DNA from: Thalassospira sp.
GTDB taxonomy: Bacteria; Pseudomonadota; Alphaproteobacteria; Rhodospirillales; Thalassospiraceae
Direction: 5' to 3'
Assembly: GCF_030690045.1 (NCBI RefSeq)
Contig: NZ_JAUYHK010000021.1
Location: forward strand, 62,001-126,000
DNA length: 64,000 nt
Below are positions 44,295-53,304 of the stretch, piece after piece. The first letter of the stretch is position 1; each line of letters begins with the position of its first letter. Both the position numbers and the translations under genes were made by a program. The notes under the pieces were generated by a model. The model made no database searches, was not told the origin of the DNA, and saw nothing but the letters and a program-made list of their open reading frames with translations.

Positions 44295-45371
44295 ATGAAA
44301 AACTATCGGATTGCCGCCATTCCCGGTGATGGTATTGGCAAGGAAGTCATTGCGGCGGGTGTCGAGGTTCTGGAAATTCTGGCAAAGCGCGATGGCGGGT
44401 TTGGCCTGTCATTTGACCATTACGATTGGGGATCGGATTATTACAAACAACATGGCGTGATGATGCCCGCCGATGGCCTTGCGCAAATCCGGAATTGCGA
44501 CGCCATTTATTTCGGGGCGGTTGGTGCGCCCGATGTGCCGGATCATCTGACATTGTGGGGATTGCGACTGGCGATTTGTCAGCCGTTCGATCAATATGCC
44601 AATGTCCGCCCGACCCGTATTTTGCCGGGTATTGAAAGCCCGCTGCGCAATGTCGGGCCGGGGGATCTGGACTGGGTGATTGTGCGCGAAAATTCCGAAG
44701 GTGAATATGCCGGACAGGGCGGGCGGTCACATCGTGGCCTGCCCGAAGAAGTGGCAACAGAGGTATCGATTTTCACCCGGGCCGGGGTGACGCGGATCAT
44801 GAAATTTGCCTTTGACATGGCACGATCCCGCCCGCGCAAGAAACTGACGGTGGTGACCAAATCCAATGCGCAGCGCAACGGCATGGTGATGTGGGATGAA
44901 ATCGCCGCCGAGGTCGCGGCAGATTACCCGGATGTTACATGGGACAAGATGCTGGTTGATGCCATGACCATGCGTATGACCTTGCACCCGGAAACGCTTG
45001 ATACCATTGTTGCGACCAATCTGCATGCCGATATCCTGTCTGATCTTGCGGCGGCGTTGGCCGGGTCGCTGGGCATTGCGCCGACCGCGAACCTTAATCC
45101 CGAAGGCATCTTTCCATCGATGTTTGAACCGATTCACGGGTCGGCGTTTGACATTACCGGCAAAGGCATTGCCAATCCGGTTGCCACATTCTGGAGCGCG
45201 GTGATGATGCTGGAACATTTGGGTGAACCCGCCGCGGCCGGGCGTTTGATGCGGGCGGTGGAGCGGGTCACCGCCGACCCGGCGCTGCATACGCCCGATT
45301 TGGGCGGGGTGGCAACCACCCGCGATGTGACTGATGCGGTAATTGCGGCCATTCATGGCGACAATGCCTGA
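44295..45371 (+). CDS. Tartrate/D-malate dehydrogenase-like decarboxylating enzyme 1
   Basis: A 358-residue NAD-dependent member of the isocitrate/isopropylmalate dehydrogenase family. It has the GDGIGKEV nucleotide/substrate loop near residue 11, the ENSEGEYAGQGG substrate region near 135, Arg in ARSRPRKKLTVVTKSNAQ near 178, metal-binding Asp residues in VDAMTMRM and HADILSDLAAALAG near 240, and FEPIHGSAFDI. The family acts on tartrate, D-malate or similar beta-hydroxy acids; TtuC and DmlA are the closest models. It pairs with a second copy downstream. Confidence 0.88.
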   Translation: MKNYRIAAIPGDGIGKEVIAAGVEVLEILAKRDGGFGLSFDHYDWGSDYYKQHGVMMPADGLAQIRNCDAIYFGAVGAPDVPDHLTLWGLRLAICQPFDQYANVRPTRILPGIESPLRNVGPGDLDWVIVRENSEGEYAGQGGRSHRGLPEEVATEVSIFTRAGVTRIMKFAFDMARSRPRKKLTVVTKSNAQRNGMVMWDEIAAEVAADYPDVTWDKMLVDAMTMRMTLHPETLDTIVATNLHADILSDLAAALAGSLGIAPTANLNPEGIFPSMFEPIHGSAFDITGKGIANPVATFWSAVMMLEHLGEPAAAGRLMRAVERVTADPALHTPDLGGVATTRDVTDAVIAAIHGDNA

Positions 45372-45419
45372 TGGCCTTTTCGGGCTGATTTTTGCAAAAC
45401 GATGTGTTGTAAGGAATGA

Positions 45420-46502
45420 ATGATGACACCCAAAAGCCATAAAATCGCAGTCATCGCCGGGGACGGTATTGGCACCGAAGTCATGCCCGAAGGGGTGCGT
45501 GTGCTGAATGCTGCTGCACAGAAATTCGGCATTGATCTGCATTTCGAGACGTTCGATTTTGCTTCCTGCGATTATTACCTTGAGCATGGCAAGATGATGC
45601 CCGACGACTGGAAATCGCAAATCGGTCATCACGATGCGATTTTCTTTGGCGCTGTGGGCTGGCCCGCCAAGGTACCCGATCATATTTCCCTGTGGGAATC
45701 GCTGATCCTGTTTCGGCGTGAATTTGATCAATATGTCAATTTGCGCCCGGTACGCCTGATGCCCGGCGTGCCATCGCCACTGGCCGGACGCAAACCGGGC
45801 GATATTGATTTTTACGTGGTGCGCGAAAACACCGAAGGCGAATATTCATCGGTCGGCGGCAAGATGTATCCGGGGACGGACCGCGAAATCGTTTTGCAGG
45901 AAACTGTGATGTCACGGATCGGGGTGGATCGTATTTTGCGATTTGCCTTTGATCTGGCCCAAAAACGCGACCGTAAACATCTGACATCCGCCACCAAATC
46001 AAACGGCATTTCCATCACCATGCCCTATTGGGATGAACGGGTGGAAGAAATGGCGAAAAATTATGGCGATGTGCGCTGGGACAAATACCATATCGATATC
46101 CTGACTGCGCATTTCGTGCTTAATCCTGACCGGTTTGATGTGGTGGTGGCGTCCAATCTGTTTGGCGATATTCTGTCCGACCTTGGTCCGGCCTGTACCG
46201 GCACCATTGGTATTGCGCCGTCGGGCAATATCAATCCAGAAGGCAAATTTCCGTCACTGTTTGAGCCGGTGCATGGTTCGGCCCCGGATATTGCGGGCAA
46301 GGGTATTGCCAATCCGATTGGTCAGATATGGGCTGGGGCGATGATGCTGGATCATCTGGGCCATCGCGACGCCCATGACGGTATTTTGCGTGCAATCGAG
46401 GCGGTGCTGGTGGATGACAATCTGCGCACCGGCGATCTTAAGGGCAAGGCCGATACCGTCACCTGCGGCAAGGCGATTGCCGATGCGGTTCTCGCCCTGT
46501 AA
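45420..46502 (+). CDS. Tartrate/D-malate dehydrogenase-like decarboxylating enzyme 2
   Basis: A 360-residue paralogue of the gene before it, with the same motif order: GDGIGTEV, ENTEGEYSSVGG, KRDRKHLTSATKSNGI, FGDILSDLGPACTG and FEPVHGSAPDI. Starts at 45420 or 45423 are both served by an AAGGA site; the second has better spacing. The Leu-Phe-Gly-Asp variant in the metal-binding loop and the more usual SAPDI suggest a somewhat different substrate from copy 1. Transcribed with copy 1, 48 bases apart. Confidence 0.88.
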   Translation: MMTPKSHKIAVIAGDGIGTEVMPEGVRVLNAAAQKFGIDLHFETFDFASCDYYLEHGKMMPDDWKSQIGHHDAIFFGAVGWPAKVPDHISLWESLILFRREFDQYVNLRPVRLMPGVPSPLAGRKPGDIDFYVVRENTEGEYSSVGGKMYPGTDREIVLQETVMSRIGVDRILRFAFDLAQKRDRKHLTSATKSNGISITMPYWDERVEEMAKNYGDVRWDKYHIDILTAHFVLNPDRFDVVVASNLFGDILSDLGPACTGTIGIAPSGNINPEGKFPSLFEPVHGSAPDIAGKGIANPIGQIWAGAMMLDHLGHRDAHDGILRAIEAVLVDDNLRTGDLKGKADTVTCGKAIADAVLAL

Positions 46503-46515
46503 CCGGGCAAAGAAA

Positions 46516-46544
46516 AACACCGCCGGGCGAAACCCGGCGGTGTT
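46516..46544. terminator. Bidirectional terminator between convergent genes
   Basis: AACACCGCCGGG pairs perfectly with CCCGGCGGTGTT around a five-base CGAAA loop. It lies 14 bases after the dehydrogenase stop and 27 bases from the stop of the convergent membrane-protein gene. Confidence 0.8.
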
Positions 46545-46570
46545 GAAAATCTGTTGGTGGCCTGATCCGA

Positions 46571-47128
46571 TCAGGCCTTGGCGGTCGCCGCACCCGACGG
46601 ACCGGTCGTCTTTTTGGCATCGCCTTTGACAAATTCGGAGGCCTTGCGTTTGCCTTCTTCAAATTCGTCCTTGAAGCGTTCCTTCATTTCGGCGGCGTCA
46701 AAATCGACCGTCGTGCCACCCTTGGCAAAGTGCCATGCAAAAACGCGGCCCAGCGCATAGGTCGAGGCAGCGGCAAGGGCGGGCATGGCGACCATGCCAA
46801 ACACGGAACCGATCACCGGAACGCCCCGGACCAGCGATGCGGCGGTATAGCCGACACCGGTTGCCGGAAGGACGGTTGCGATCAGGGTGCCAATGGCATT
46901 TTTAACGGCATATTCTGAAAAACGAACGTCGTAAATATCGCAAAGTTTGGCGATCATCCGGATTTGAACGGTGCTGCTGGTGGCCATTTCAAGGAACGGC
47001 ACCGGTATCAATCCGCCAACAGCCGCATAAATCGCATGGCGATGAATGCAGTCTTTCGACAGCGCCAGAGTTTCATCTGCGACAGAGATTTCGTCTTCTG
47101 ACACAGTCGAGGTTGCTGCTTCGCTCAT
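46571..47128 (-). CDS. DUF697-like membrane protein A
   Basis: A 185-residue protein with two or three hydrophobic stretches: residues about 30-50 with HAIYAAVGGLIPVPFLE, about 80-100, and about 105-130. It ends in a charged Lys/Glu-rich tail. The repeated pattern Gly-Gly-X-Ile-Pro-X-Pro, X-Ile-X-Met-X-X-X-Leu-X-X-Tyr, and His-Phe-X-X-Gly-Gly-Thr is shared with two other genes in this window (48886-49410 and 53993-54511). They resemble the DUF697 group; function unknown. Single gene, convergent with the dehydrogenase pair. Confidence 0.8.
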   Translation of the reverse strand: MSEAATSTVSEDEISVADETLALSKDCIHRHAIYAAVGGLIPVPFLEMATSSTVQIRMIAKLCDIYDVRFSEYAVKNAIGTLIATVLPATGVGYTAASLVRGVPVIGSVFGMVAMPALAAASTYALGRVFAWHFAKGGTTVDFDAAEMKERFKDEFEEGKRKASEFVKGDAKKTTGPSGAATAKA

Positions 47129-47256
47129 AACGGCCTCTTTCCTTTGGAATTCAAAAACTGTTTTGACCCAACCGCAAGTCTAAATGCCATCATAGTGTAT
47201 TCAGCTGGGTCATGCAACTAACGGAATCTATTGCAAATATGACAAATCCTGCGGTT

Positions 47257-48522
47257 TTATTGCGGCGCGCGCGGTGCCGGGGTTGCTTCTGATTCATTCA
47301 GGGTGCGCTGATGTTCCGGCAAGGCCGGGGTGTCGCCCTGTGCTGCGTCGGTCAGCGGCACGGGAACCTGTGGCAAGCTGGATGACGGATTCTGGTCGGT
47401 GGCGGGGCGAACCGGTGTCATTCTGGCACCATCAACACCGGGCGAAACCGCATTTTGCGGGGCGATATCGCGCAGGCGGGCATTCATTTCCGTCGGGTTG
47501 GCGGCTGGCGCACGGGAATCTTCGGTCAGTTCGGCGTCGGTTGCCGGTTGCGGTTCATCGGGCCCGGTATTGAGAATAACTGGCAGGCCATCCTTGCCGC
47601 CAATGATGATGGTCTTGCTGTTGCGCGATGTGGCAAGGGCCATCGTTGCCTCGATCCCGCGCAGTTTCAGATATTCACCGGTAATGGTGCGCGCGACGAT
47701 ATCCTGAAATTCCCGGATACCTTCGGCTTCGATGCGTTTGCGTTCTTTTTCTTTTTCTTCGCGGGCAATGCGGAAATCATATTCCAGCATCGCCTGATAT
47801 TGTTCGGCCTTGCGTTCAATCGCCTCGGCCACCCGTTCAGGCAGGGTCACACTGCGGATCAGGACATCTTCCACCGTTACCATGCGTCCCTGAAAACTTT
47901 GATTGATCAGGGATGATCCCAGTTCATTGACCATGCGTTCGAGAATTTCGGCCTGAATGAAGGCGCGGGTTTCGGTATAGAGCTGTTCCGGGGTGTAACG
48001 CGAGATCAGTTCGCGGGCCTGTGATCCGATTTCCGGATAGACCAGAATTTCCGGGAAATTCGGCCCGACCAGTTTGTGCAGCATGCCTGCGGTATCGGGG
48101 TTGATGCGATAGCGCACGGCGATATCCACCTGCATCGCCAGACCATTGGATGAAATGGTGTCATAGATGCGCGCATTGTTTTGCAGACGCGCATCATAGA
48201 TATACATTTCATCCCACGGGAAAATCATGTGGATGCCTTCGCCAAAACTGCGATCAATCACTGTTCCGCCAAAAAAGCGATACCACAATACCCCGGTATG
48301 ACCGGCTGGGATGGTAATGAAAATCCGGGGGGCCAGCACGATCATGCCGATCACGATGAAAAACAGGGTGATCAGGATCGACATCGAATGACGATGGATC
48401 AGGCGTGCCACGCCATCCAGCATCCGCTGGACATGGCGGCGCAGGGAAAACCGTTTCGGAGTCGGGGTTGCCGGAATGTCCGGGCCTGATGCCGTGTTGT
48501 CGGTGTCGCGTGTGTCAGCCAT
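47257..48522 (-). CDS. SPFH/band-7 (prohibitin-like) membrane protein
   Basis: A 421-residue protein with one membrane segment (about residues 47-70), then a band-7/prohibitin domain (about 70-260: GHTGVLWYRFFGG, VDIAVRYRINPD, TRAFIQAEILERM). A helical Glu/Lys/Arg-rich segment (about 255-285) and a long disordered Pro/Thr/Ala-rich tail follow. Such proteins form rings that organise membrane microdomains and guard membrane proteases. Flanked on both sides by DUF697-like membrane proteins on the same strand. Confidence 0.92.
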   Translation of the reverse strand: MADTRDTDNTASGPDIPATPTPKRFSLRRHVQRMLDGVARLIHRHSMSILITLFFIVIGMIVLAPRIFITIPAGHTGVLWYRFFGGTVIDRSFGEGIHMIFPWDEMYIYDARLQNNARIYDTISSNGLAMQVDIAVRYRINPDTAGMLHKLVGPNFPEILVYPEIGSQARELISRYTPEQLYTETRAFIQAEILERMVNELGSSLINQSFQGRMVTVEDVLIRSVTLPERVAEAIERKAEQYQAMLEYDFRIAREEKEKERKRIEAEGIREFQDIVARTITGEYLKLRGIEATMALATSRNSKTIIIGGKDGLPVILNTGPDEPQPATDAELTEDSRAPAANPTEMNARLRDIAPQNAVSPGVDGARMTPVRPATDQNPSSSLPQVPVPLTDAAQGDTPALPEHQRTLNESEATPAPRAPQ

Positions 48523-48580
48523 TCAAAATCTCGTTCACGGCCTGTAAAATAAGGTTTTGCATAAGGGTCGTGATCCGGGG

Positions 48581-48778
48581 TTATTCGATTTCAGTATCGT
48601 TGATCTTGCGGCGCAGCGCACGCGAAGGCCGGGCCACAAGTTGCACCAGAAAATCGCCAAGCGGCGTGATGATCAGGGCCAGCACAAAATGTCCGATAAA
48701 GCCAAATGCCGTTTGGCGACCGATCAGGCCGCACAATATTGCAGCGATCAGATACAGAATAATAACGGCGACGTACAT
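48581..48778 (-). CDS. Small two-segment membrane protein
   Basis: A 65-residue protein. Two hydrophobic stretches (about residues 3-20 and 24-46) and a basic C-terminal tail are visible. The Met-Tyr-Val start has a GGGGGA Shine-Dalgarno; a longer frame upstream is not supported. Encoded between the SPFH gene and a DUF697-like gene on the same strand. No family recognised. Confidence 0.7.
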   Translation of the reverse strand: MYVAVIILYLIAAILCGLIGRQTAFGFIGHFVLALIITPLGDFLVQLVARPSRALRRKINDTEIE

Positions 48779-48885
48779 GATTTCCCCCTGTGTGTCCCCG
48801 AAACCGGGTCCATAGTCTGTCATCGTAGGGCCGTTGCCCGATACCGACAATCCCAAATTCCATTCCATGCAGAACGGTGCCGACT

Positions 48886-49410
48886 TCAGGCGGCTTTCGG
48901 GCTGTATTTTTCGGCAACGACTTTTTTGCCTTCATCGAATTTTTCGCGGAAATAACTGTCGGTTTTTTTCGGGTCGAAGGTCAGAATCGTGCCGCCTGCG
49001 GCGAAATGTTGCTGAAACACCTTGCCCAGCGCATAGGTAAAGGCGGCAGTAAAGACCGGCATTGTCAGGGCCTTCAGGCCATACCCCAAAACCGGAACCA
49101 TTCTGGCGATCCCGTAAAACAGGCCCGACCCGACCAGCGACTTGCCCATCAGATTGGCCGTCAGGCTTGTCAGGAGGGAGGCGACTACTGATTTTCCACT
49201 GTTATAGGAAAACGGCACCTCGTAAACATCGCTGAGCTCGGCCAGCATTTTAAGCTGGATGGCGATTGTTGCCGATGTATCCACCACCGGTATCGGGATC
49301 AGCCCGGTGCCCAGCGCCCATAACATATTGTTACTGATCACATTATTGCCGCGCAAATGGCGGCGGCGTTCTGTCTGGATTTGCTTTTTGTCGTTTTTGT
49401 CGTTGCTCAT
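48886..49410 (-). CDS. DUF697-like membrane protein B
   Basis: A 174-residue relative of the proteins encoded at 46571 and 53993. Hydrophobic stretches lie near residues 28-48 (GTGLIPIPVVDT), 70-85 and 95-125. The family pattern continues with IAIQLKMLAELSDVYEVPF and QHFAAGGTILTFD, and the C-terminus is Lys/Glu-rich. The start Met-Ser-Asn-Asp-Lys is preferred over an upstream Met that would add a poor 28-residue leader. It is divergent from the five-gene sensor operon across about 197 bases that hold no gene I can see. Confidence 0.8.
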   Translation of the reverse strand: MSNDKNDKKQIQTERRRHLRGNNVISNNMLWALGTGLIPIPVVDTSATIAIQLKMLAELSDVYEVPFSYNSGKSVVASLLTSLTANLMGKSLVGSGLFYGIARMVPVLGYGLKALTMPVFTAAFTYALGKVFQQHFAAGGTILTFDPKKTDSYFREKFDEGKKVVAEKYSPKAA

Positions 49411-49607
49411 GACCGGTTTTGCCCCAACCTGTTCAAACCAAAAAGAAAGTAAACGCTTGCACGCCGCCCCGCAATCGTTAATGGAAAACAGCACGGCTAC
49501 TTGACGCTGACGGTTTGTCGGGCAAGCATGAGGTGGGGGAAATCAATGCGGAAATACCATATGACCAATGTCACCGGATTCGTATCACGCAATATCGGGA
49601 AACGATT

Positions 49608-50357
49608 GTGAGTCTGTCTTTCAAGATCGGGATGTCGTTGTCGTTGGTGCTGGCAGCGGCCCTTGCCCTGACCACGGTTCTGAATTTTCTGCGGTTTGAT
49701 GAAACCCTGCATGATTTTCTGAGCCAGCGCATGACCGTGATCCTCAGCGAGGCAAGGCGCGAAATGCTGACGGGACTCGATCTGGGCCTGCGGCTGGAAA
49801 ATCTGGAAAATCTGTCGGACGGGCTTGAACGTCATATGCGTGCCGCCGATGACATCCGGGCGATCGAGGTTTTGGGATGTGACGGCAGCCTGATCACCGG
49901 TGCTGGTGATGTTGGGGGCTCATATGCGGGTTTTGTCACACCAACGACCGATCAATGGGAAATTTTGGGCGAGGCGGATGTGATTTCCGGGGCGATTTTG
50001 CGTGACAGTGTCGGGCAATGCGCGGGTTATGTCCGCATCATTGCCAATATTGCCGATTACCGCGCCACCCTGGACCGGGCCTTTGTCAATTTGTGGCAGG
50101 CCGCCGCCCTTGGCATGATGACCATCGTGCCGGTTTTGCTGGTTCTGGTGATATTGATGCGCCGTCGTCACCGGATTTTTGTCGAATTGCAAACCGATCT
50201 TGACCGTGCCATCGCCGGGGAACAATCGGGCGGGCCGACCCATGATGGCGATGCCCTGACCGCCGGGGAACGGCAGATGATTGGCCTTTATCGCGAAGTG
50301 CGCGATAAATTGACGACGGATCATCCGTCCGGCAATGGCAGAGGGACAAAGCCATGA
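49608..50357 (+). CDS. Membrane-anchored periplasmic sensor-like protein
   Basis: First gene of a five-gene overlapping operon. The product, about 249 residues, has a membrane segment at residues 8-28, a periplasmic domain of about 140 residues, a second membrane segment (about 165-188) and a short cytoplasmic tail that may be HAMP-like. There is no kinase, cyclase or methyl-accepting domain. No ATG is in frame before residue 9, so I use the GTG at 49608 with a GGGAAA site; the exact start is uncertain. It has the same layout as the N-terminal part of the next protein. Function unknown, probably signal input. Confidence 0.7.
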   Translation: MSLSFKIGMSLSLVLAAALALTTVLNFLRFDETLHDFLSQRMTVILSEARREMLTGLDLGLRLENLENLSDGLERHMRAADDIRAIEVLGCDGSLITGAGDVGGSYAGFVTPTTDQWEILGEADVISGAILRDSVGQCAGYVRIIANIADYRATLDRAFVNLWQAAALGMMTIVPVLLVLVILMRRRHRIFVELQTDLDRAIAGEQSGGPTHDGDALTAGERQMIGLYREVRDKLTTDHPSGNGRGTKP

Positions 50358-52303
50358 CGGCGATCCCGGCGAAACGGAAAACCGGTTTTTTCGGCGGAAC
50401 GATCTGGATTCTGCTTTTGGTCAGTGTCGTGGCGTTGTGTATTTCTCTGGTCGGGATTTCATGGCGGGCGGCCAATCTGGCCGAAAATGATTTGCGCATC
50501 GATATGGGCAAAAAAGCCCAGATTGAAATTCATGTTCTGGCGACCAAGATTGAACGCGCCGAAAGGCTGGGCATACCGATTCCCGATCTGGTCGGTTTTG
50601 CCGATTTGTTTGCCGGGATGCAGGCCGGTGATCCGGATTTGATGTTTGCCGCAATTCGCGATTCCGGCGGGATGATCCTGCATGCTGCCGGGGTGTCGAA
50701 AACCGATATTGCCAGCAGTCTGGAACAGGGGAACGACGCCGGGGATACGTCCCATATCGTCACTTGGCGGCAATTGGGCGCATATCAACTGGTGATCGGT
50801 CATGACCGGGCGGCCCTGATGCGGCCCCTGACCGATAATCTGTTTGATATTGTGGTGGTGCTGGTGGTGGCGCTGGCGCTGTCGTTTGAATTGATGTTGC
50901 TGGTTCTGACCGTCAATGTCGCCTTGCCGGTCCGGGTCGCCAGCCGGGTTCTGGACAATATGCGCGATGGCAAATTTTCCCTGCTGCACGGGCAAAGCAG
51001 CCGTGATGAAATTGGTCAGTTCATGGCCCGGATCAACGCGGTCATCACCAGTACAGCCCGCAATATTGGTGCCAAGGCCAAACCGGCCCGCGAAGTCCGT
51101 CTGATTGGCGTGCGGATGCTGGCGTTTTTGTTTGTCCTGTCCGAAGAACTGGCCCGCCCGATCATGCCGACCTTTTTTGCCGAGGTGACGGCAGGAACGA
51201 TGGACGGGCAACTGGGGGCCGGAACGGTAATGGCGATCCATCTTTTGATGATTGCGATTGCCATGCCGTTGTGCAGTCTGGTGCAAGGGCGGATCGGGTC
51301 GTTGCGGATGTATCTGGTTGGGGCGGGGCTTGCGACGATTGGTCTGTTTGGCACCGCCTTTGCCGGTGGTTTTTGGGATCTGGTGATCTGGCGGGCTTTT
51401 TCGGGATTTGGCTATGCCACCACCTTTGTCGCCTGTCAGGGATATGTTCTGGACGCGACAAGCGATAAAAACCGCACCCAAGGGTCGGCGATGATGGTTA
51501 GCGGCATCATGCTGGCCGATATTTGCGGCCCGGCGATTGGCGGCATCATCGCCAGCCATGTTGGATCGGCAGTGGCCTTTATGATGGGCGGGGGTGTGGC
51601 GTTGCTGTCGGTGGCGCTGGCATTTTTGCTGATTGACGGGGCTGTTCGGGGTGACAAAGCCCCGCCGGTGCCGACAAAGGCAGCATTTCGGGCTTTGTTG
51701 CGCAATCGGCGTTTTGTGGTGCTGGTTCTGTTTGCCGCCGCCCCGGCCAAACTGATCCTGAGCGGATTTTTATATTATATGGTGCCATTTGCCCTGTGGC
51801 AGACCGGGGCCAATATTGCCGAAATGGGTCGTGTGATTATGATTTATGGTCTAGTGGCGTTGTTGTCGGGCTGGTTCATTGCCCGGTGGACCGACGCCAA
51901 ACAGGCAGAAACCCGTGCGGTTGGTATTGGCGGCGGGCTGACCGCCCTTGGCCTGATCGGGGCGGGGTTGGTGCCGGGATTTGGCATGATGGCATTGGCG
52001 GTTGGTTTGTTGGGGTTGGCACATGCGACATCAATCCCGGCGCAATTATCGGCCAGCCTGAAACTGAGCAAGGATTTTGTCGATCTTCATGGTTCCGGCC
52101 CGGTTCTGGCAGTCTTGCGCCTGTCGGAACGTCTGGGCGGAGCGTTGGGTCCGATCAGTGGGGCATGGCTGGTGGTGACGTTTGGGGTGGTGGATGCGAT
52201 GTTGTATATGGGGTTGTTTGCCCTGTTTTGCGTCATCTGCTTTGAAATTCTGATTGGCAAGGTGCCAAAAGACACCACCCCGCAAGCGGAAGGTACAAAA
52301 TGA
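50354..52303 (+). CDS. Sensor-HAMP-MFS fusion transporter
   Basis: A 649-residue protein of unusual build. Residues about 15-35 span the membrane, 36-160 are periplasmic, about 165-190 span again, and a HAMP-like linker follows (about 190-245, VRVASRVLDNMRDGKFSLL, SRDEIGQFMARINAVI). The rest (about 255-640) is a major-facilitator transporter with 12 segments. The MFS part has the QGRIGSLRMYLVG loop and a GFGYATTFVACQGYVLDAT segment. A sensory input joined to a transporter suggests a gated carrier or transporter-like receptor. The ATGA start overlaps the previous gene. Confidence 0.85.
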   Translation: MTAIPAKRKTGFFGGTIWILLLVSVVALCISLVGISWRAANLAENDLRIDMGKKAQIEIHVLATKIERAERLGIPIPDLVGFADLFAGMQAGDPDLMFAAIRDSGGMILHAAGVSKTDIASSLEQGNDAGDTSHIVTWRQLGAYQLVIGHDRAALMRPLTDNLFDIVVVLVVALALSFELMLLVLTVNVALPVRVASRVLDNMRDGKFSLLHGQSSRDEIGQFMARINAVITSTARNIGAKAKPAREVRLIGVRMLAFLFVLSEELARPIMPTFFAEVTAGTMDGQLGAGTVMAIHLLMIAIAMPLCSLVQGRIGSLRMYLVGAGLATIGLFGTAFAGGFWDLVIWRAFSGFGYATTFVACQGYVLDATSDKNRTQGSAMMVSGIMLADICGPAIGGIIASHVGSAVAFMMGGGVALLSVALAFLLIDGAVRGDKAPPVPTKAAFRALLRNRRFVVLVLFAAAPAKLILSGFLYYMVPFALWQTGANIAEMGRVIMIYGLVALLSGWFIARWTDAKQAETRAVGIGGGLTALGLIGAGLVPGFGMMALAVGLLGLAHATSIPAQLSASLKLSKDFVDLHGSGPVLAVLRLSERLGGALGPISGAWLVVTFGVVDAMLYMGLFALFCVICFEILIGKVPKDTTPQAEGTK

Positions 52304-53304
52304 TCCGCAAAATTGTCCGATGCGTGTTGCTGGTTGGGGTATTACTGGTTATGGCGGCCCCGGTGTTGCGGGCACAGGAAGCCGATCCGTTTCGCATCGC
52401 CCTGATTTTGTGGCGGGGCGAGACCGAGGTGGAGAAAGGCTTTCACGATTATTTCACCAGCCAGAACATCCCGGTTGTCTTTGAAACCTACAATCTTGAT
52501 CGCAATATGGATGCGATGCCGGGCATTCTGGAAACCATCCGGCGCGATCCGCCCGATCTGGTCTATACATGGGGAACCGGCATTACGATGGCGGCGGTCG
52601 GACCGCATGACGCGGTTGATCCGGCCCGCCATATCACCGATATCCCGGTGGTGTTTGTGATGGTGTCGGCCCCCTGGCAAACCGGCATTGCCGCACCGCA
52701 AGGACAAACCCGCCCCAATGTCACAGGGGCGGCGCATATCGCGCCGTTATCGGCCCAGATCAATGCCATTCGCGCCTATCGTCCGATGGATCGTCTGGGG
52801 GTGGTGTTTAATGCGGACGAGGCAAATTCGGTCGCCAATATCGCCGATCTGACGGCATTGGGACAGGAAATGGAGTTTGAAGTCCTGCCCGCCCCGCTGG
52901 GCGATGGAGATTCCCCGGCCAACCCCGAAGACATTGCAGGCAAAGTGGCAGAACTGGCGAAACAGGGGGCCGATTTTTTATATATCGGGCCGGATAACTT
53001 TATTGGCACCTATCGCGATATTCTGACCGGGGCCGGGTTTGACAATGGTCTGGCAACCTTTAGCGCCACCGAACTTGAAATTCGTGATGGGCAGGCCATG
53101 TTTGGACTGGTCAGTCGTTATGAACTGGTCGGGCGACTGGCGGCGACCAAGGCGGTGCAGATTTTGCGCGACAATGTTGCACCTGGCGATATTCCGGTGG
53201 AAACACTGGAAAGGTTTTCCTATCTGATCCGGCTGTCGGCGGCCAAACGTCTTGAATTATACCCGCCTCTGCCCTTGCTTGATTACGCGGAAATTATTGA
53301 ATAA
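52300..53304 (+). CDS. ABC_sub_bind-type periplasmic binding protein without ABC partners
   Basis: A 334-residue exported protein. Signal peptide to about residue 25 (LLVGVLLVMAAPVLRA), then a two-lobed binding fold of the TrpX-like ABC_sub_bind family: FRIALILWRGETEVEKGF, PPDLVYTWGTGITMAA, IPVVFVMVSAPWQTGI, and RLGVVFNADEANSVANI. Such proteins usually deliver aromatic amino acids or other small molecules to ABC permeases, but no permease or ATPase is here. It may instead present a ligand to the sensor or MFS proteins encoded before it. Its ATGA start overlaps the MFS stop. Confidence 0.85.
   Translation: MIRKIVRCVLLVGVLLVMAAPVLRAQEADPFRIALILWRGETEVEKGFHDYFTSQNIPVVFETYNLDRNMDAMPGILETIRRDPPDLVYTWGTGITMAAVGPHDAVDPARHITDIPVVFVMVSAPWQTGIAAPQGQTRPNVTGAAHIAPLSAQINAIRAYRPMDRLGVVFNADEANSVANIADLTALGQEMEFEVLPAPLGDGDSPANPEDIAGKVAELAKQGADFLYIGPDNFIGTYRDILTGAGFDNGLATFSATELEIRDGQAMFGLVSRYELVGRLAATKAVQILRDNVAPGDIPVETLERFSYLIRLSAAKRLELYPPLPLLDYAEIIE

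Noticed and set aside
50459-51559. 366-residue minus-strand frame opposite the MFS fusion gene
   Set aside because: Low-complexity His/Gln/Arg/Pro-rich product, typical of a shadow frame; the plus strand has a coherent transporter.
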